Part shown: positions 51,694 to 61,556 of the stretch, piece after piece
Numbering within the stretch: position 1 is the stretch's first letter
Layout: every line of letters begins with the position of its first letter
Origin: Hyphomicrobiales bacterium
Lineage (GTDB): Bacteria > Pseudomonadota > Alphaproteobacteria > Rhizobiales > Rhizobiaceae
Assembly: GCA_900472625.1 (NCBI GenBank)
Contig: UCIT01000017.1
Location: forward strand, 217,341-281,340
Reading direction: 5' to 3'
Length of the DNA stretch: 64,000 nt
Program-made: the position numbers and the translations under genes
The notes under the pieces: model-generated
Databases searched by the model: none
Told to the model about the DNA's origin: nothing
The model's input: only the letters and a program-made list of their open reading frames with translations

Positions 51694-54123
51694 ATGGATA
51701 AATCACCCAACCCACCGGCGCTTCTAGGCCGCCTGTGGCTGGTCCTACTCGGAGCGGTCATCACGATCGCCGGGCTTTTCTTCGCCATCGGCGGTGGCAA
51801 GCTCGTCTCGCTCGGCGGCAGCTGGTACTTCCTGCTCGCCGGCATAGGACTGATCGTCGCCGGCATCTTGATCATCCGGCGCAAGCCGGCTGGCGCACTG
51901 CTTTTCGGACTTGTTGTCATTCTCTCGGTCGTCTGGGCCGTGTGGGACGCCGGCCTCGATTTCTGGCCGCTGATCTCGCGCCTCCTGGCGCTTGGCATCG
52001 GCGCCACCGTCGTTGCCTTCTCCTATCCGCTGCTGCGCAGGGCCTCGGGCCGCACGCCGGCCTATGCGGTGTCCTTCCTCGTTGCCATCGTCCTGGCGAT
52101 TGGCTCCGCCGCCGGCGTTGCAGGCATGTTCGTGCCGCATCCGACCGTTGCCTTCTCGGGCACGCCGGCCCCGCTCGTCACCGTCGATCCGTCCAAGGAG
52201 CAGAAGAACTGGGAAGCCTATGGCAACACGCCGGGCGGCTCACGCTTCGCGGCGCTTGACCAGATCACCCGCGACAATGTCAAGGACCTGACGGTCGCCT
52301 GGACCTATCACACCGGAGACACCCCGATCAGCCCCGGCGCAAACGGCGCTGAGGACCAGCAGACCCCTCTGCAGGTCGGCGACAAGGTGTTCCTGTGCAC
52401 GCCGCACAACAATGTCATCGCCATCGATGCCGATACCGGCAAGGAACTGTGGAAGAACGAGATCAACGCCAAGTCATCCGTCTGGATGCGCTGCCGCGGC
52501 CTCGCCTACTTCGACGCCACCCAGGCCCTCGTGCAGCCGACCGCGCCGAACTCGACGCCTGTCCTGCCGGCCGTCGTTGCCGAAGGTGCAGCCTGCCAGC
52601 GCCGCATCCTGATGAACTCGATCAATGCGCAGCTCTACGCAATCGACGCCGACACCGGCAAATTCTGCGCCGATTTCGGCGACAATGGCCGTGTCGACCT
52701 GAAGGCCGGCATGGGCAATGCGCCAGATCCCCAATATGTCCTGACTTCTGCACCAACAGTTGCCGGAACCACCGTCGTCGTGGGCGGCCGCGTTGCCGAC
52801 AACGTCCAGGTCGATATGCCCGGCGGCGTCATGCGTGGCTTCGACGTGATAACAGGCAAGTTCCGCTGGGCGTTCGATCCGGGCAACCCGACCGATCACA
52901 ACCAGCCGGTCGATGGCGAGAGCTATACCCGCTCGACCCCGAACGTCTGGGCGGCCATGTCCTACGATTCGGCCTCGAACACCGTGTTCCTGCCCGTCGG
53001 CAGCCCATCCGTCGATATCTACGGCAAGCCGCGTACGGATCTGGACCACAAATACGGTGCATCGATGCTGGCCCTGGATGCCACCACGGGCAACGAAAAG
53101 TGGGTCTACCAGACCGTTCACAACGACCTGTGGGACTTCGATGTGCCGATGCAGCCATCGTTCATCGACTTCCCCAAGGCTGACGGCACCACGGTTCCGG
53201 CGCTCGTCTTCGGCACCAAGGCCGGCCAGATATGGGTGCTGGACCGAGCAACCGGCCAGCCGTTGACCAAGGTCGAGGACGTTCCGGTCAAGCCGGGCAA
53301 CATCCCCGGCGAGCCCTATTCGCCGACCCAGCCGAAGTCGGTCGGCATGCCGCAGATCGGCGCCGACACGCTGACCGAGAGCGACATGTGGGGTGCCACC
53401 CCCTTCGACCAGCTCCTATGCCGCATCGCCTTCAAGGGCATGCGTTATGACGGTCTCTATACGGTTCCGGACACGACGCTCTCGCTTGCCTTCCCGGGTT
53501 CGCTCGGCGGCATGAACTGGGGTGGCTTGTCCATCGACCCGACCACCAACACGATCTTCGTCAACGACATGCGCCTCGGCCTGTGGAGCAAGATGATTGC
53601 CGCAGCACCGAGCGATAAGGTCGCGAGCGGCGGTGAATCGGTCAACACCGGCATGGGCATCGTTCCGATGAAGGGCACGCCGTACGCGGTCGACAAGAAC
53701 CGCTTCCTGTCGGCACTTGGCATTCCCTGCCAGAAGCCGCCGTTCGGCACGATGACTGCGATCGACATGACGACCCAGAAGATCAAGTGGCAGGTTCCGG
53801 TCGGTACCGTTCAGGACACCGGTCCGCTCGGCATCAAGATGGGCGCACAGATGCCGATCGGCATGCCGACACTCGGCGGCACGCTTGCGACCCAGGGCGG
53901 CCTGGTGTTCATCGCCGGCACTCAGGACTATTACCTGCGCGCCTTCGATGCCTCCACCGGCAAGGAAATCTGGAAAGCCCGCATGCCGGTCGGCAGCCAG
54001 GGCGGCCCGATGACCTACAAGTCGCCTAAGACAGGCAAGCAGTATGTCGTGATCTCCGCCGGTGGCGGTCGCAACTCGCCTGACCGCGGCGACTATGTGA
54101 TCGCCTACGCTCTGCCGAACTAA
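51694..54123 (+). CDS. gcd: Membrane-bound PQQ-dependent glucose dehydrogenase
   Basis: The 809-residue enzyme has five hydrophobic helices in the first ~150 residues, then a periplasmic eight-bladed beta-propeller with WEAYGNTPGGSRFAALDQIT, PLQVGDKVFLCTPHNNVIAIDADTGKELW, YQTVHNDLWDFDVPMQPSF and MPIGMPTLGGTLATQGGLVFIAGTQDYYLRAFDA (family patterns). It oxidises glucose to gluconolactone in the periplasm and passes electrons to ubiquinone; PQQ is the cofactor. No pqq synthesis gene is present here, so cofactor must come from elsewhere in the genome or be taken up. Confidence 0.95.
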   Translation: MDKSPNPPALLGRLWLVLLGAVITIAGLFFAIGGGKLVSLGGSWYFLLAGIGLIVAGILIIRRKPAGALLFGLVVILSVVWAVWDAGLDFWPLISRLLALGIGATVVAFSYPLLRRASGRTPAYAVSFLVAIVLAIGSAAGVAGMFVPHPTVAFSGTPAPLVTVDPSKEQKNWEAYGNTPGGSRFAALDQITRDNVKDLTVAWTYHTGDTPISPGANGAEDQQTPLQVGDKVFLCTPHNNVIAIDADTGKELWKNEINAKSSVWMRCRGLAYFDATQALVQPTAPNSTPVLPAVVAEGAACQRRILMNSINAQLYAIDADTGKFCADFGDNGRVDLKAGMGNAPDPQYVLTSAPTVAGTTVVVGGRVADNVQVDMPGGVMRGFDVITGKFRWAFDPGNPTDHNQPVDGESYTRSTPNVWAAMSYDSASNTVFLPVGSPSVDIYGKPRTDLDHKYGASMLALDATTGNEKWVYQTVHNDLWDFDVPMQPSFIDFPKADGTTVPALVFGTKAGQIWVLDRATGQPLTKVEDVPVKPGNIPGEPYSPTQPKSVGMPQIGADTLTESDMWGATPFDQLLCRIAFKGMRYDGLYTVPDTTLSLAFPGSLGGMNWGGLSIDPTTNTIFVNDMRLGLWSKMIAAAPSDKVASGGESVNTGMGIVPMKGTPYAVDKNRFLSALGIPCQKPPFGTMTAIDMTTQKIKWQVPVGTVQDTGPLGIKMGAQMPIGMPTLGGTLATQGGLVFIAGTQDYYLRAFDASTGKEIWKARMPVGSQGGPMTYKSPKTGKQYVVISAGGGRNSPDRGDYVIAYALPN

Positions 54124-54141
54124 AGTCAGCGAAAACCAACG

Positions 54142-54170
54142 AAAAGGGGCCATTCACCGGCCCCTTTTTT
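54142..54170 (+). terminator. Rho-independent terminator of the glucose dehydrogenase gene
   Basis: AAAAGGGGCC (54142-54151) and GGCCCCTTTT (54159-54168) form a 10-bp stem that ends in a run of six T. Confidence 0.92.
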
Positions 54171-54318
54171 GTGCAACGCAACTAATTGTCACATATCGTG
54201 CAAAAAAGAGTGAAATGCGATCTGCGCCCTTGGCGATCAGCCCTCGCGACTGCATAATGTGAGTCTGACGAGTATCGCGGCTATCGGCTACAGACTGTCC
54301 CGAACTTCGTAAGCACTT

Positions 54319-54344
54319 TGAACTGAAAACAAGTCTGACGCGTT
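54319..54344 (+). promoter_or_regulatory. Possible general-stress ECF (EcfG/RpoE2) promoter of the prkA operon
   Basis: TGAAC (54319-54323), a 17-base spacer, and CGTT (54341-54344) match the alphaproteobacterial general-stress sigma consensus GGAAC-N16/17-CGTT with one mismatch. It lies 60 bp before the prkA start. It is the only such match I noticed in this gap. Confidence 0.45.
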
Positions 54345-54404
54345 TTATCTCGCGAGCCGACACGTAGCGATCCCGTCCTCATCAACTGGCCGCGGGAGAG
54401 CAAC

Positions 54405-56354
54405 ATGCAGAAGAGCGAAAGCGACGTATTCGATCTATTTTCGGAGATCTATACGAACGCAGCGCAAGAAGAGCTAAGTCTCCAGGAATACCTCCTGGCC
54501 TGCCGTGATGACAAAAGACTATATGCCACCGCGCAGGAACGCATGGTCGAAGCCATTGGCGAACCCAAGCTGATCGACACAAGCGCCGATGAGCGTCTTG
54601 GTCGCATATTTTCCAATCGCACCGTCAAGATTTATCCCGCCTTCGCTGATTTCTACGGAATGGAAGACACGATCGAGCGGATCGTCGGCTATTTCCGCTA
54701 TGCCGCCCAAGGTCTCGAGGAGCGCAAGCAAATTCTCTACCTGCTCGGCCCCGTCGGCGGCGGGAAGTCCTCGCTGGCCGAGCGGCTGAAGAAGCTGATG
54801 GAGCGCTTCCCGATCTATACGCTGGCGATCGACGGCCAGGTGAGCCCGGTGTTCGAATCCCCGCTTGGCCTGTTCCAGCCGGAGCGCATGTCCGATCTCC
54901 TGGAAGACAAGTACGGCATCGCTCGGCGGCGGCTCACCGGCCTGATTTCGCCTTGGGCCACCAAGCGGCTCGACGAGATAGGCGGCGACATCTCCCGCTT
55001 CAGCGTCGTCAAGCTAATGCCGTCGCGGTTGCGCCAGATCGCCATCGCCAAGACCGAGCCGGGAGACGAGAACAACCAGGACGTCTCGGCGCTCGTCGGC
55101 AAGGTAGATATCCGGCAGCTGGAGAACTACAGCCAGGCCGATCCCGACGCCTATTCCTACAGCGGCGGTCTCAACCGGACGACGCAGGGACTGCTCGAAT
55201 TCGTCGAAATGTTCAAGGCACCGATCAAGGTGCTTCACCCGCTGCTCACCGCCACCCAGGAGGGCAGCTACAACGGCACCGAGAATTTTGGCGCCTTCCC
55301 TTACCAAGGCATCGTCGTCGCCCACTCCAACGAGTCCGAGTGGCAGCAGTTCAAGAACAACCGCAACAACGAGGCCTTCCTCGACCGTATTCTGGTCGTC
55401 AAGGTTCCCTATTGCCTGCGGGTGACGGAAGAGCGGCAGATCTACGAGAAGCTGCTGCGCGAAAGCGAGCTGGCCAAGAGCGCCTGCGCTCCGGAGGTTT
55501 TGGAAAACCTCAGCAGGTTCACCGTAGCTACGCGGCTGATCCGCCACGAGAACTCGCCGCTTTACACCAAGATGCGAGTCTATGACGGCGAAAACCTGAA
55601 GGACACCGATCCGAAGGCCAAATCCGTGCAGGAATACCGCGATGTCGCCGGGGTCGATGAGGGCATGAACGGCATCAGCACCCGATTTGCCTTCAAGGTC
55701 CTGTCGGAGACCTTCAACTACGATACCAAGGAGGTGGCCGCCGATCCCGTGCACCTGATGTACATCCTCGAGCAGGCGATCCGGCGCGAGCAGTTTCCCA
55801 AGGAGGTCGAGGCCAGCTATCTCGATTTCATCAAGTCGGAACTCGCGGCCCGCTATGCCGAATTCATCGGCCACGAGATACAGAAGGCCTATCTGGAATC
55901 CTATAGCGAGTATGGCCAAAACCTGTTCGACCGTTACATCTCCTATGCGGATGCGTGGCTGGAGGACCAGGATTTCAAGGATGCCGATACCGGACAGATC
56001 CTCAACCGCGAAATCCTCGACAGCGAGCTGTCGCAGATCGAAAAACCGGCCGGTATCGCCAATCCGAAGGATTTCCGCAACGAGGTGGTAAAGTTCACAC
56101 TGCGGGCGCGGGCGCGCAACGGCGGACGCAATCCGGCCTGGACAAGCTACGAAAAGCTGCGCGAAGTGATCGAGAAGCGAATGTTCGGACAGGTGGAAGA
56201 TCTGTTGCCGGTCATCAGCTTCGGCTCGAAGAAGGACAGTTCGACGGAAAAGCAGCATGCCGAGTTCGTCCAGCGCATGACCGAGCGAGGTTACACGGCG
56301 CGTCAGGTTCGGCGGCTGGTCGATTGGTACATGCGGGTCAACAAGGCCGGTTGA
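54405..56354 (+). CDS. prkA: PrkA family serine protein kinase (YeaG-like)
   Basis: The 649-residue protein has a AAA-like ATPase domain with Walker A LLGPVGGGKSSLAERL (around residue 110) and the PrkA-specific stretch QASPV-like FPIYTLAIDGQVSPVFESPLGLF. Its C-terminal ~300 residues form the PrkA kinase domain with EYRDVAGVDEGMNGISTRFAFKVLSETFNYD. GGGAGAG precedes the ATG. In E. coli the orthologue YeaG acts in nitrogen starvation and stress with YeaH and the SpoVR-like YcgB. The same three genes follow each other here (37-bp and 13-bp gaps), so this is one operon. Confidence 0.93.
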   Translation: MQKSESDVFDLFSEIYTNAAQEELSLQEYLLACRDDKRLYATAQERMVEAIGEPKLIDTSADERLGRIFSNRTVKIYPAFADFYGMEDTIERIVGYFRYAAQGLEERKQILYLLGPVGGGKSSLAERLKKLMERFPIYTLAIDGQVSPVFESPLGLFQPERMSDLLEDKYGIARRRLTGLISPWATKRLDEIGGDISRFSVVKLMPSRLRQIAIAKTEPGDENNQDVSALVGKVDIRQLENYSQADPDAYSYSGGLNRTTQGLLEFVEMFKAPIKVLHPLLTATQEGSYNGTENFGAFPYQGIVVAHSNESEWQQFKNNRNNEAFLDRILVVKVPYCLRVTEERQIYEKLLRESELAKSACAPEVLENLSRFTVATRLIRHENSPLYTKMRVYDGENLKDTDPKAKSVQEYRDVAGVDEGMNGISTRFAFKVLSETFNYDTKEVAADPVHLMYILEQAIRREQFPKEVEASYLDFIKSELAARYAEFIGHEIQKAYLESYSEYGQNLFDRYISYADAWLEDQDFKDADTGQILNREILDSELSQIEKPAGIANPKDFRNEVVKFTLRARARNGGRNPAWTSYEKLREVIEKRMFGQVEDLLPVISFGSKKDSSTEKQHAEFVQRMTERGYTARQVRRLVDWYMRVNKAG

Positions 56355-56391
56355 TGTTGCCGAAGCGAGGGCCAAAACGAGGGATTGGCGC

Positions 56392-57711
56392 ATGCCGAAT
56401 TTCATCGACCGCCGGCTTAACCCGAAGGACAAGAGCCTTGGCAACCGGCAACGATTTCTGACCCGTGCCCGCGAGGAGCTGAAGCGGACAATCAAGGATC
56501 AGATAAAATCGGACAAGATCGTCGACGTGGACGCAGCGCACGGCGTGCCTATGCCGGGGCGCGGTGCCGGGGAACCGACCTTTCGCCCCGCCGCCAACAC
56601 CGGCAACCGCGAGCACGTGTTGCCCGGCAACAAGGAGTTCTCTGCGGGTGACCGCCTGTCCAAGCCTGAGGGTGGCGCCGGCGGTGATGGCGGGCATGGC
56701 TCCGGCGGCGGTGGCGGCGATGACGAGTTCCAATTCATCCTGTCGCGCGAAGAGGTGCTCGATCTGTTTTTCGAGGATCTTGAACTGCCCGACATGATCA
56801 AGCTGAACCTGAAGGAAACCGTGACGTTCAAGCCGCAGCGGGTTGGCTTCACCACAGCGGGGTCGCCGACCAACATCAATATCGGCCGAACCATGCGAAA
56901 CAGCTTCGGCCGCCGCATGGCGCTGCAGCGGCCAAGCGAGAAACAGGTCAAGGCAATCCTCGACGAGATTGCCGCTCTGGAAGCTCAGGACAAAGGGCCG
57001 GCTTCAAACGAGCGGCAGCTGAAAGCGCTCCGGGATGAATTGCAGGCCCTGGAACGTCGCCGGCGCCGCATTTCCTATGTCGATCCAGTCGACGTCCGTT
57101 TCAACCGCTTTGAGCGCCAGCCGGTGCCGAACGCCAATGCGGTGATGTTCTGCCTGATGGACGTCTCGGCGTCGATGGGCGAGCGCGAAAAGGATCTCGC
57201 CAAGCGCTTCTTCGTGCTGTTGCACCTCTTCCTCAAACGCCGTTACGAGCGGATCGACATCATTTTCATCCGCCATACGGACGAGGCGCGAGAGGTCGAT
57301 GAGGAAACCTTCTTCTACAGCAAGCAGAGCGGCGGCACCGTGGTCTCGACGGCGCTGGAGGAGATGCAGCGGATCATCGAGGACCGGTATCCCGCCGACA
57401 TGTGGAACATCTATGCAGCGCAGGCGTCTGATGGTGACAACAGCAGCGGCGATTCAGAACGATGCGCGGCACTGCTTCGCGGGCAGCTGATGCGGCTTTG
57501 CCAATACTATGCCTATGTCGAGATCATCGACGAGCGCGAGACCGAGATCTTCGGCACCACCGACAACGGAACCTCGCTTTGGCGTGCCTACCGCTCTGTC
57601 GATGGCGAAATCCCGAATTTTCACATGGCCCGCATCGCGAGGCCCGGCAATATCTATCCTGTCTTCCGCAAGCTTTTCACCCGGCAGGCCGGGGTTCGTA
57701 CGCGTAACTGA
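56392..57711 (+). CDS. yeaH: YeaH/YhbH family protein (DUF444)
   Basis: The 439-residue protein has a disordered N-terminus with RRLNPKDKSLGNRQRFL, a Gly-rich stretch (about residues 95-112), and a C-terminal von Willebrand-like domain whose MIDAS-like motif CLMDVSASMGEREKDLAKRFF (near residue 252) and THxxxTEI-like region are typical of DUF444. The function is unknown; it always accompanies PrkA. GAGGG precedes the ATG. It lies 37 bp after prkA and 13 bp before spoVR. Confidence 0.9.
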   Translation: MPNFIDRRLNPKDKSLGNRQRFLTRAREELKRTIKDQIKSDKIVDVDAAHGVPMPGRGAGEPTFRPAANTGNREHVLPGNKEFSAGDRLSKPEGGAGGDGGHGSGGGGGDDEFQFILSREEVLDLFFEDLELPDMIKLNLKETVTFKPQRVGFTTAGSPTNINIGRTMRNSFGRRMALQRPSEKQVKAILDEIAALEAQDKGPASNERQLKALRDELQALERRRRRISYVDPVDVRFNRFERQPVPNANAVMFCLMDVSASMGEREKDLAKRFFVLLHLFLKRRYERIDIIFIRHTDEAREVDEETFFYSKQSGGTVVSTALEEMQRIIEDRYPADMWNIYAAQASDGDNSSGDSERCAALLRGQLMRLCQYYAYVEIIDERETEIFGTTDNGTSLWRAYRSVDGEIPNFHMARIARPGNIYPVFRKLFTRQAGVRTRN

Positions 57712-57724
57712 GGGAAATACCGAC

Positions 57725-59263
57725 ATGGCGAAGCTTGCGGCAAGCTCAAAGCTTTTGTTCGATGGGTCCGACTGGAATTTCGCGACGCTTTCCAGCGCGT
57801 ATGAGGCGATCAAGGAGATTGCGCTCGACGAGATGGGGCTGGATGTCTACCCCAACCAGCTCGAGATCATCTCCTCGGAGCAGATGCTGGACGCCTATTC
57901 GTCGGTTGGCATGCCGCTGATGTACCAGCATTGGTCGTTCGGCAAGAGGTTCATCTATGAGGACAATCTTTACCGCAAGGGGCATCGTGGCCTCGCCTAC
58001 GAGATCGTCATAAACTCGAACCCCTGCATTACCTATCTCATGGAAGAAAATACCATGGCGATGCAGACGCTCGTCACTGCGCATGCCGCCTTCGGGCACA
58101 ACCACTTCTTCAAGAACAACTACCTGTTTCGCCAGTGGACAGATGCCGGCGCCATTCTTGGCTACATGGACTTCGCCAAGAAATACATCAGCAAATGCGA
58201 GGAGCGGCACGGGGTCGAGGCGGTCGAAGCCATTCTCGATTCGGCCCATGCGCTGATGGATCACGGCGTCTTCCGCTACCGCCGCCCTCCCCGGCTCTCC
58301 TCCGAGAAGGTGCGCGAACGCGCGCGCGAGCGGCTGGAATATGAGGAGCAGACCTACAGTGATCTCTGGCGAACCCTGCCGACATCAGGAGGGATCAAGG
58401 ATCCTGCGGAAGCCGAACGCAATGCGTCGGAGCGCAAGAAAGGTCTCAACCTGCCGGAGGAAAACCTCCTCTATTTCATCGAAAAGCACAGCCTGATCCT
58501 GGCGCCATGGCAGCGCGAGATCCTGCGGATCGTGCGCATCATTGCGCAGTATTTCTATCCGCAGCGCCAGACCAAGGTGATGAATGAGGGATGCGCGACC
58601 TATGTGCATTACACCATCATCAACCGGTTGTTCGACAAGGGCATGATCAGCGAAGGAAACATGCTGGAACTGCTGCGAAGCCATTCCAACGTCGTCTTTC
58701 AGCCCGGCTTCGACGATCCGCGCTATTCCGGTATCAACCCCTATGCGCTGGGCTTTGCCATGATGCAGGATATCGAGCGGATCTGCACACAGCCGACCGA
58801 TGAGGATCGCGAGTGGTTTCCTTCGATTGCGGGCAATGGCGACCCGAAAGGCACGCTGCTCGACGCCTGGGCGAACCACCGCGACGAATCCTTTATTCTT
58901 CAATATCTCAGCCCTGCGATGATGCGAAAATTCCGTCTCTTCCGGTTGTCCGATGCGGCAGCCGATAAGTTCTGTGAGGTTTCATCGATCCACAACGAGC
59001 GCGGCTATTCAGAGATCCGCTCCGCGCTGGCCCGGAGCTACGACGTCGGCGCCCGGCAACCCGACATTCAGGTTGTCGACGTCGATTTGCTTGGTGACCG
59101 GCAGTTAAGGCTCAAACAAAGCATCAAGGACGGCATGCTGCTTGAGGAAGTTAGCCGGAACGAGACACTCACGCATGCTCGTCACCTCTGGGGGTATGAG
59201 GTTAGCCTATCCGGTATCGACAGCACGACCGGCAAGGTTTTTTATGAGCATTCGACGGGTTGA
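57725..59263 (+). CDS. spoVR: SpoVR family protein
   Basis: The start is ATG 57725 (MAKLAASSKLLFDGSDWNF); a longer frame to 57509 overlaps yeaH and is spurious at its N-terminus. The 512-residue protein has the SpoVR pattern: YPNQLEIISSEQMLDAYSSVGMPLMYQHWSFGKRF at about 45-80, GHNHFFKNNYLF near 128, KVMNEGCATYVHYTIINRLF near 290, and NPYALGFAMMQDIERI. In E. coli (YcgB) and sporeformers its role is unclear but stress-linked. It is the third gene of the prkA operon. Confidence 0.92.
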   Translation: MAKLAASSKLLFDGSDWNFATLSSAYEAIKEIALDEMGLDVYPNQLEIISSEQMLDAYSSVGMPLMYQHWSFGKRFIYEDNLYRKGHRGLAYEIVINSNPCITYLMEENTMAMQTLVTAHAAFGHNHFFKNNYLFRQWTDAGAILGYMDFAKKYISKCEERHGVEAVEAILDSAHALMDHGVFRYRRPPRLSSEKVRERARERLEYEEQTYSDLWRTLPTSGGIKDPAEAERNASERKKGLNLPEENLLYFIEKHSLILAPWQREILRIVRIIAQYFYPQRQTKVMNEGCATYVHYTIINRLFDKGMISEGNMLELLRSHSNVVFQPGFDDPRYSGINPYALGFAMMQDIERICTQPTDEDREWFPSIAGNGDPKGTLLDAWANHRDESFILQYLSPAMMRKFRLFRLSDAAADKFCEVSSIHNERGYSEIRSALARSYDVGARQPDIQVVDVDLLGDRQLRLKQSIKDGMLLEEVSRNETLTHARHLWGYEVSLSGIDSTTGKVFYEHSTG

Positions 59264-59414
59264 CGTGCCAAACCCAACATGACTCGGATATTTTGAGCAA
59301 GTGATGACGCCTCTGCCAATATGCCTGAGGTGATAAACGGCCTACAGATTGCCTGACCTAACGTCTGCTTGCCTCTTCAAAGTAAGATCCAGTCTGCGAA
59401 AGCCGGGGCCTTCA

Positions 59415-60128
59415 ATGCTTGAGCATACCGTTACTCTCACAGGCACCTTGGTCATAACGATCAAGTTGCTCGTTGCCTTATCGCTCGGTTGCCTGATTGG
59501 CATCGAGCGGCAGTGGCGCCAGCGTTATACCGGCGTAACGACCTATGCCTTGGTAGCCTTGGGCGCTGCGACCTACACAAGCCTACCTTCCCTCTACGGT
59601 ACGGTCGATCTTCGTCTGGCTGGCCAAGTGGTCACCGGCATCGGCTTTCTCGGCGCCGGATTGATCATGAAGGAGGGCCAAAGCGTTCGTGGTTTGGGCA
59701 CTGCGGCCACTGTATGGTCGACTGGCGCGGTTGGGATGCTCATTGGCAACGGCATGTGGATCGAGGCCGTCGAGGCGGCAGTGCTGATTTCTGTGGCGAA
59801 TGTCTTCCTCCCGAGGTTCAATGGATTCTTTGATCGATTTGCGCCTACCGAACAGAACGTTGATAGCTTCTACAGCGTGCGACTTCGATGCTCAGCGCAT
59901 GAAGAGCCGACGATCCGAACGAAACTGCTGCAGACGATCACGGCCAAAAAACTCCGCTTGCAATCGCTTGAAAGCCATAACCTCGCGGACACGTCCGATG
60001 TTGTCGTTGAAGCGGTCGTTTACGGCAGCGACAAGAACAATGTGCTGGTGGAGAGCCTCGTTGGTGACCTTATCATCTCACCGCTTGTCTTCTCAGGCAG
60101 TTGGACGCTGATAGAAACTTCGGATTGA
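59415..60128 (+). CDS. MgtC/SapB family membrane protein
   Basis: The start is probably ATG 59415 (MLEHTVTLTGTL), giving 237 residues; the frame is open from a TTG at 59349. The N-terminal ~150 residues carry about four membrane helices with LSLGCLIGIERQWRQ, VTGIGFLGAGLIMKEGQSVRGLGTAATVWSTGAVGM and a following hydrophobic segment. All are MgtC signatures. The C-terminal ~85 residues form a cytoplasmic ACT-like tail. MgtC proteins support growth at low magnesium and in host cells by influencing the F-type ATPase. It is convergent with repC. Confidence 0.92.
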   Translation: MLEHTVTLTGTLVITIKLLVALSLGCLIGIERQWRQRYTGVTTYALVALGAATYTSLPSLYGTVDLRLAGQVVTGIGFLGAGLIMKEGQSVRGLGTAATVWSTGAVGMLIGNGMWIEAVEAAVLISVANVFLPRFNGFFDRFAPTEQNVDSFYSVRLRCSAHEEPTIRTKLLQTITAKKLRLQSLESHNLADTSDVVVEAVVYGSDKNNVLVESLVGDLIISPLVFSGSWTLIETSD

Positions 60129-60187
60129 CCCGCTGCCTCAATTCCTCGTCCTTCAATTGGCTCTAGTGGTCATGTCCAACGCCTAGC

Positions 60188-61498
60188 TCAACTTAACATT
60201 CGAGCTTGCCCTGTGTTCGTTCGCACGAGCGCCATCAGCATTGGTCCGATGGCAAATTCGCCCCGCTCCGTTTTACGCGTAAGGTTCCGAAGATAGCCAC
60301 CAGCGGAGTTTATCTGCGATGCCCGCTGCAGGATGCAGGCCATCACTGTCGCGGCGTTGTCAGGGCCCATGACTGTGCAGGCGTCCTGATAGGCCGATGG
60401 AGTGACACCTAGCATCGATCTGACGACGATGGCAGCATTCATCAGATCACGCCAATTGCTAACTTCTCCACGGGGGCCATAGGCGGCGATCTCAGGGCAT
60501 GCCTGGAGGACTAAGCCTAGTGGGAATGATTTGAGGTCGGTCTTCGGCACTTGTTGTCCTGATACCGGGCGTACGGCGAGATGATCGGTACTGTCGCTGA
60601 CAACCGGCACAGGGATATCTTCTACGTCTGGATCAATCCGAGAAGTTGCCAATGACCCTAGCGAAACTGTTTCCGTCTTGTTTTGCGCAATCTGTCCAAG
60701 ATCAAAATAAGATTCGGGATTAGAATTCTGTATGTGGCGCTCATTTTGATGGTGATTGGCGCTCGTTTTTCTCAAATTTAACTGATGATCCAGATGGTTA
60801 AGTACGTCCAGCCGCAAACGCTCGACTGAATCGCATGTGGCTTCAAGCTCAGCCACGGTTGGCGAGCGCGGAACGCCTTCGACGAGATCACGGAAGGTGT
60901 TGTGGGTCTGTGCCCACTCGCCTGGAACCTGATCGACAATTGCGGCCTCGATCAGCTTCGCGATATCTCGCCGTGACAGGCTGATGCGCTCGCGGAGACG
61001 CTGAACATAAAGCTTCTCGGCAACGACTTCGGCTGCGAGATGCTCGATTTCATCTGCGCGGGCAAGAAGCGGCGCCAGTGAAAAGCCGAACGCTTCGCGA
61101 ATGGAGCCGAATCTGTCCTTGCGCGCATAACGCTTGCCGTTCGGGCTATCCTTGCGGGTGAGAAGACCTGCCTCGACAAGCGCTGCGAGATGACGCCTGA
61201 TCGTCTGCTCCGCCATTCCGTGCGACCGCAGCGACAACTGCGTGTTCGACGGAAAGACGACGAGGCCCGTTTCTTTAGACAACTCGTTTTGCGGATAGAA
61301 GCTCAACAGCGCGTTCAAAACGGCCAACGCGCGATCAGTGATCCCGAGCAACGGCTTGGCTTCACACAGCGCGCGATAGAGCTTCCATTTGTCGACCACC
61401 TGCCCGGGCTTGATTTGCTCGGCCTTGAATTGATTTGCGAGCATGCCAAGCGACATCGCCCGCCGCCCAAAGGGCGTCGTTACAAATTCACCTTCCAT
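60188..61498 (-). CDS. repC: Plasmid replication initiator RepC
   Basis: The start is ATG 61498 (MEGEFVTTPFGRRAMSLGMLANQF), which has AAGGTGAAGG directly before it; a TTG at 61516 is the alternative. The 436-residue protein has the RepC N-terminal winged-helix domain (about 30-160; DRALAVLNALLSFYPQNELS, SNTQLSLRSHGMAEQTIRRHL) and the C-terminal domain with GDLMNAA-like NWRDLMNAAIVVRSMLGVTPSAYQDACTVMG. RepC is the limiting initiator of repABC replicons and usually contains its own origin. A ctRNA gene lies between repB and repC on the opposite strand. Confidence 0.95.
   Translation of the reverse strand: MEGEFVTTPFGRRAMSLGMLANQFKAEQIKPGQVVDKWKLYRALCEAKPLLGITDRALAVLNALLSFYPQNELSKETGLVVFPSNTQLSLRSHGMAEQTIRRHLAALVEAGLLTRKDSPNGKRYARKDRFGSIREAFGFSLAPLLARADEIEHLAAEVVAEKLYVQRLRERISLSRRDIAKLIEAAIVDQVPGEWAQTHNTFRDLVEGVPRSPTVAELEATCDSVERLRLDVLNHLDHQLNLRKTSANHHQNERHIQNSNPESYFDLGQIAQNKTETVSLGSLATSRIDPDVEDIPVPVVSDSTDHLAVRPVSGQQVPKTDLKSFPLGLVLQACPEIAAYGPRGEVSNWRDLMNAAIVVRSMLGVTPSAYQDACTVMGPDNAATVMACILQRASQINSAGGYLRNLTRKTERGEFAIGPMLMALVRTNTGQARMLS
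60680..60790. other. AT-rich stretch within repC, candidate replication origin
   Basis: In repABC replicons the origin lies inside repC. This stretch is clearly richer in A+T than its surroundings (for example CAAAATAAGATTCGGGATTA at 60699-60718, and TTTTTCTCAAATTTAACTG at 60766-60784), which would fit an unwinding region. The position is inferred from family knowledge. Confidence 0.4.
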
Positions 61499-61556
61499 TA
61501 CCTTCACCTTTTTCAAGGCAAAAGAAATCCATCCACCAAAACGGTGCCAAAGATGC

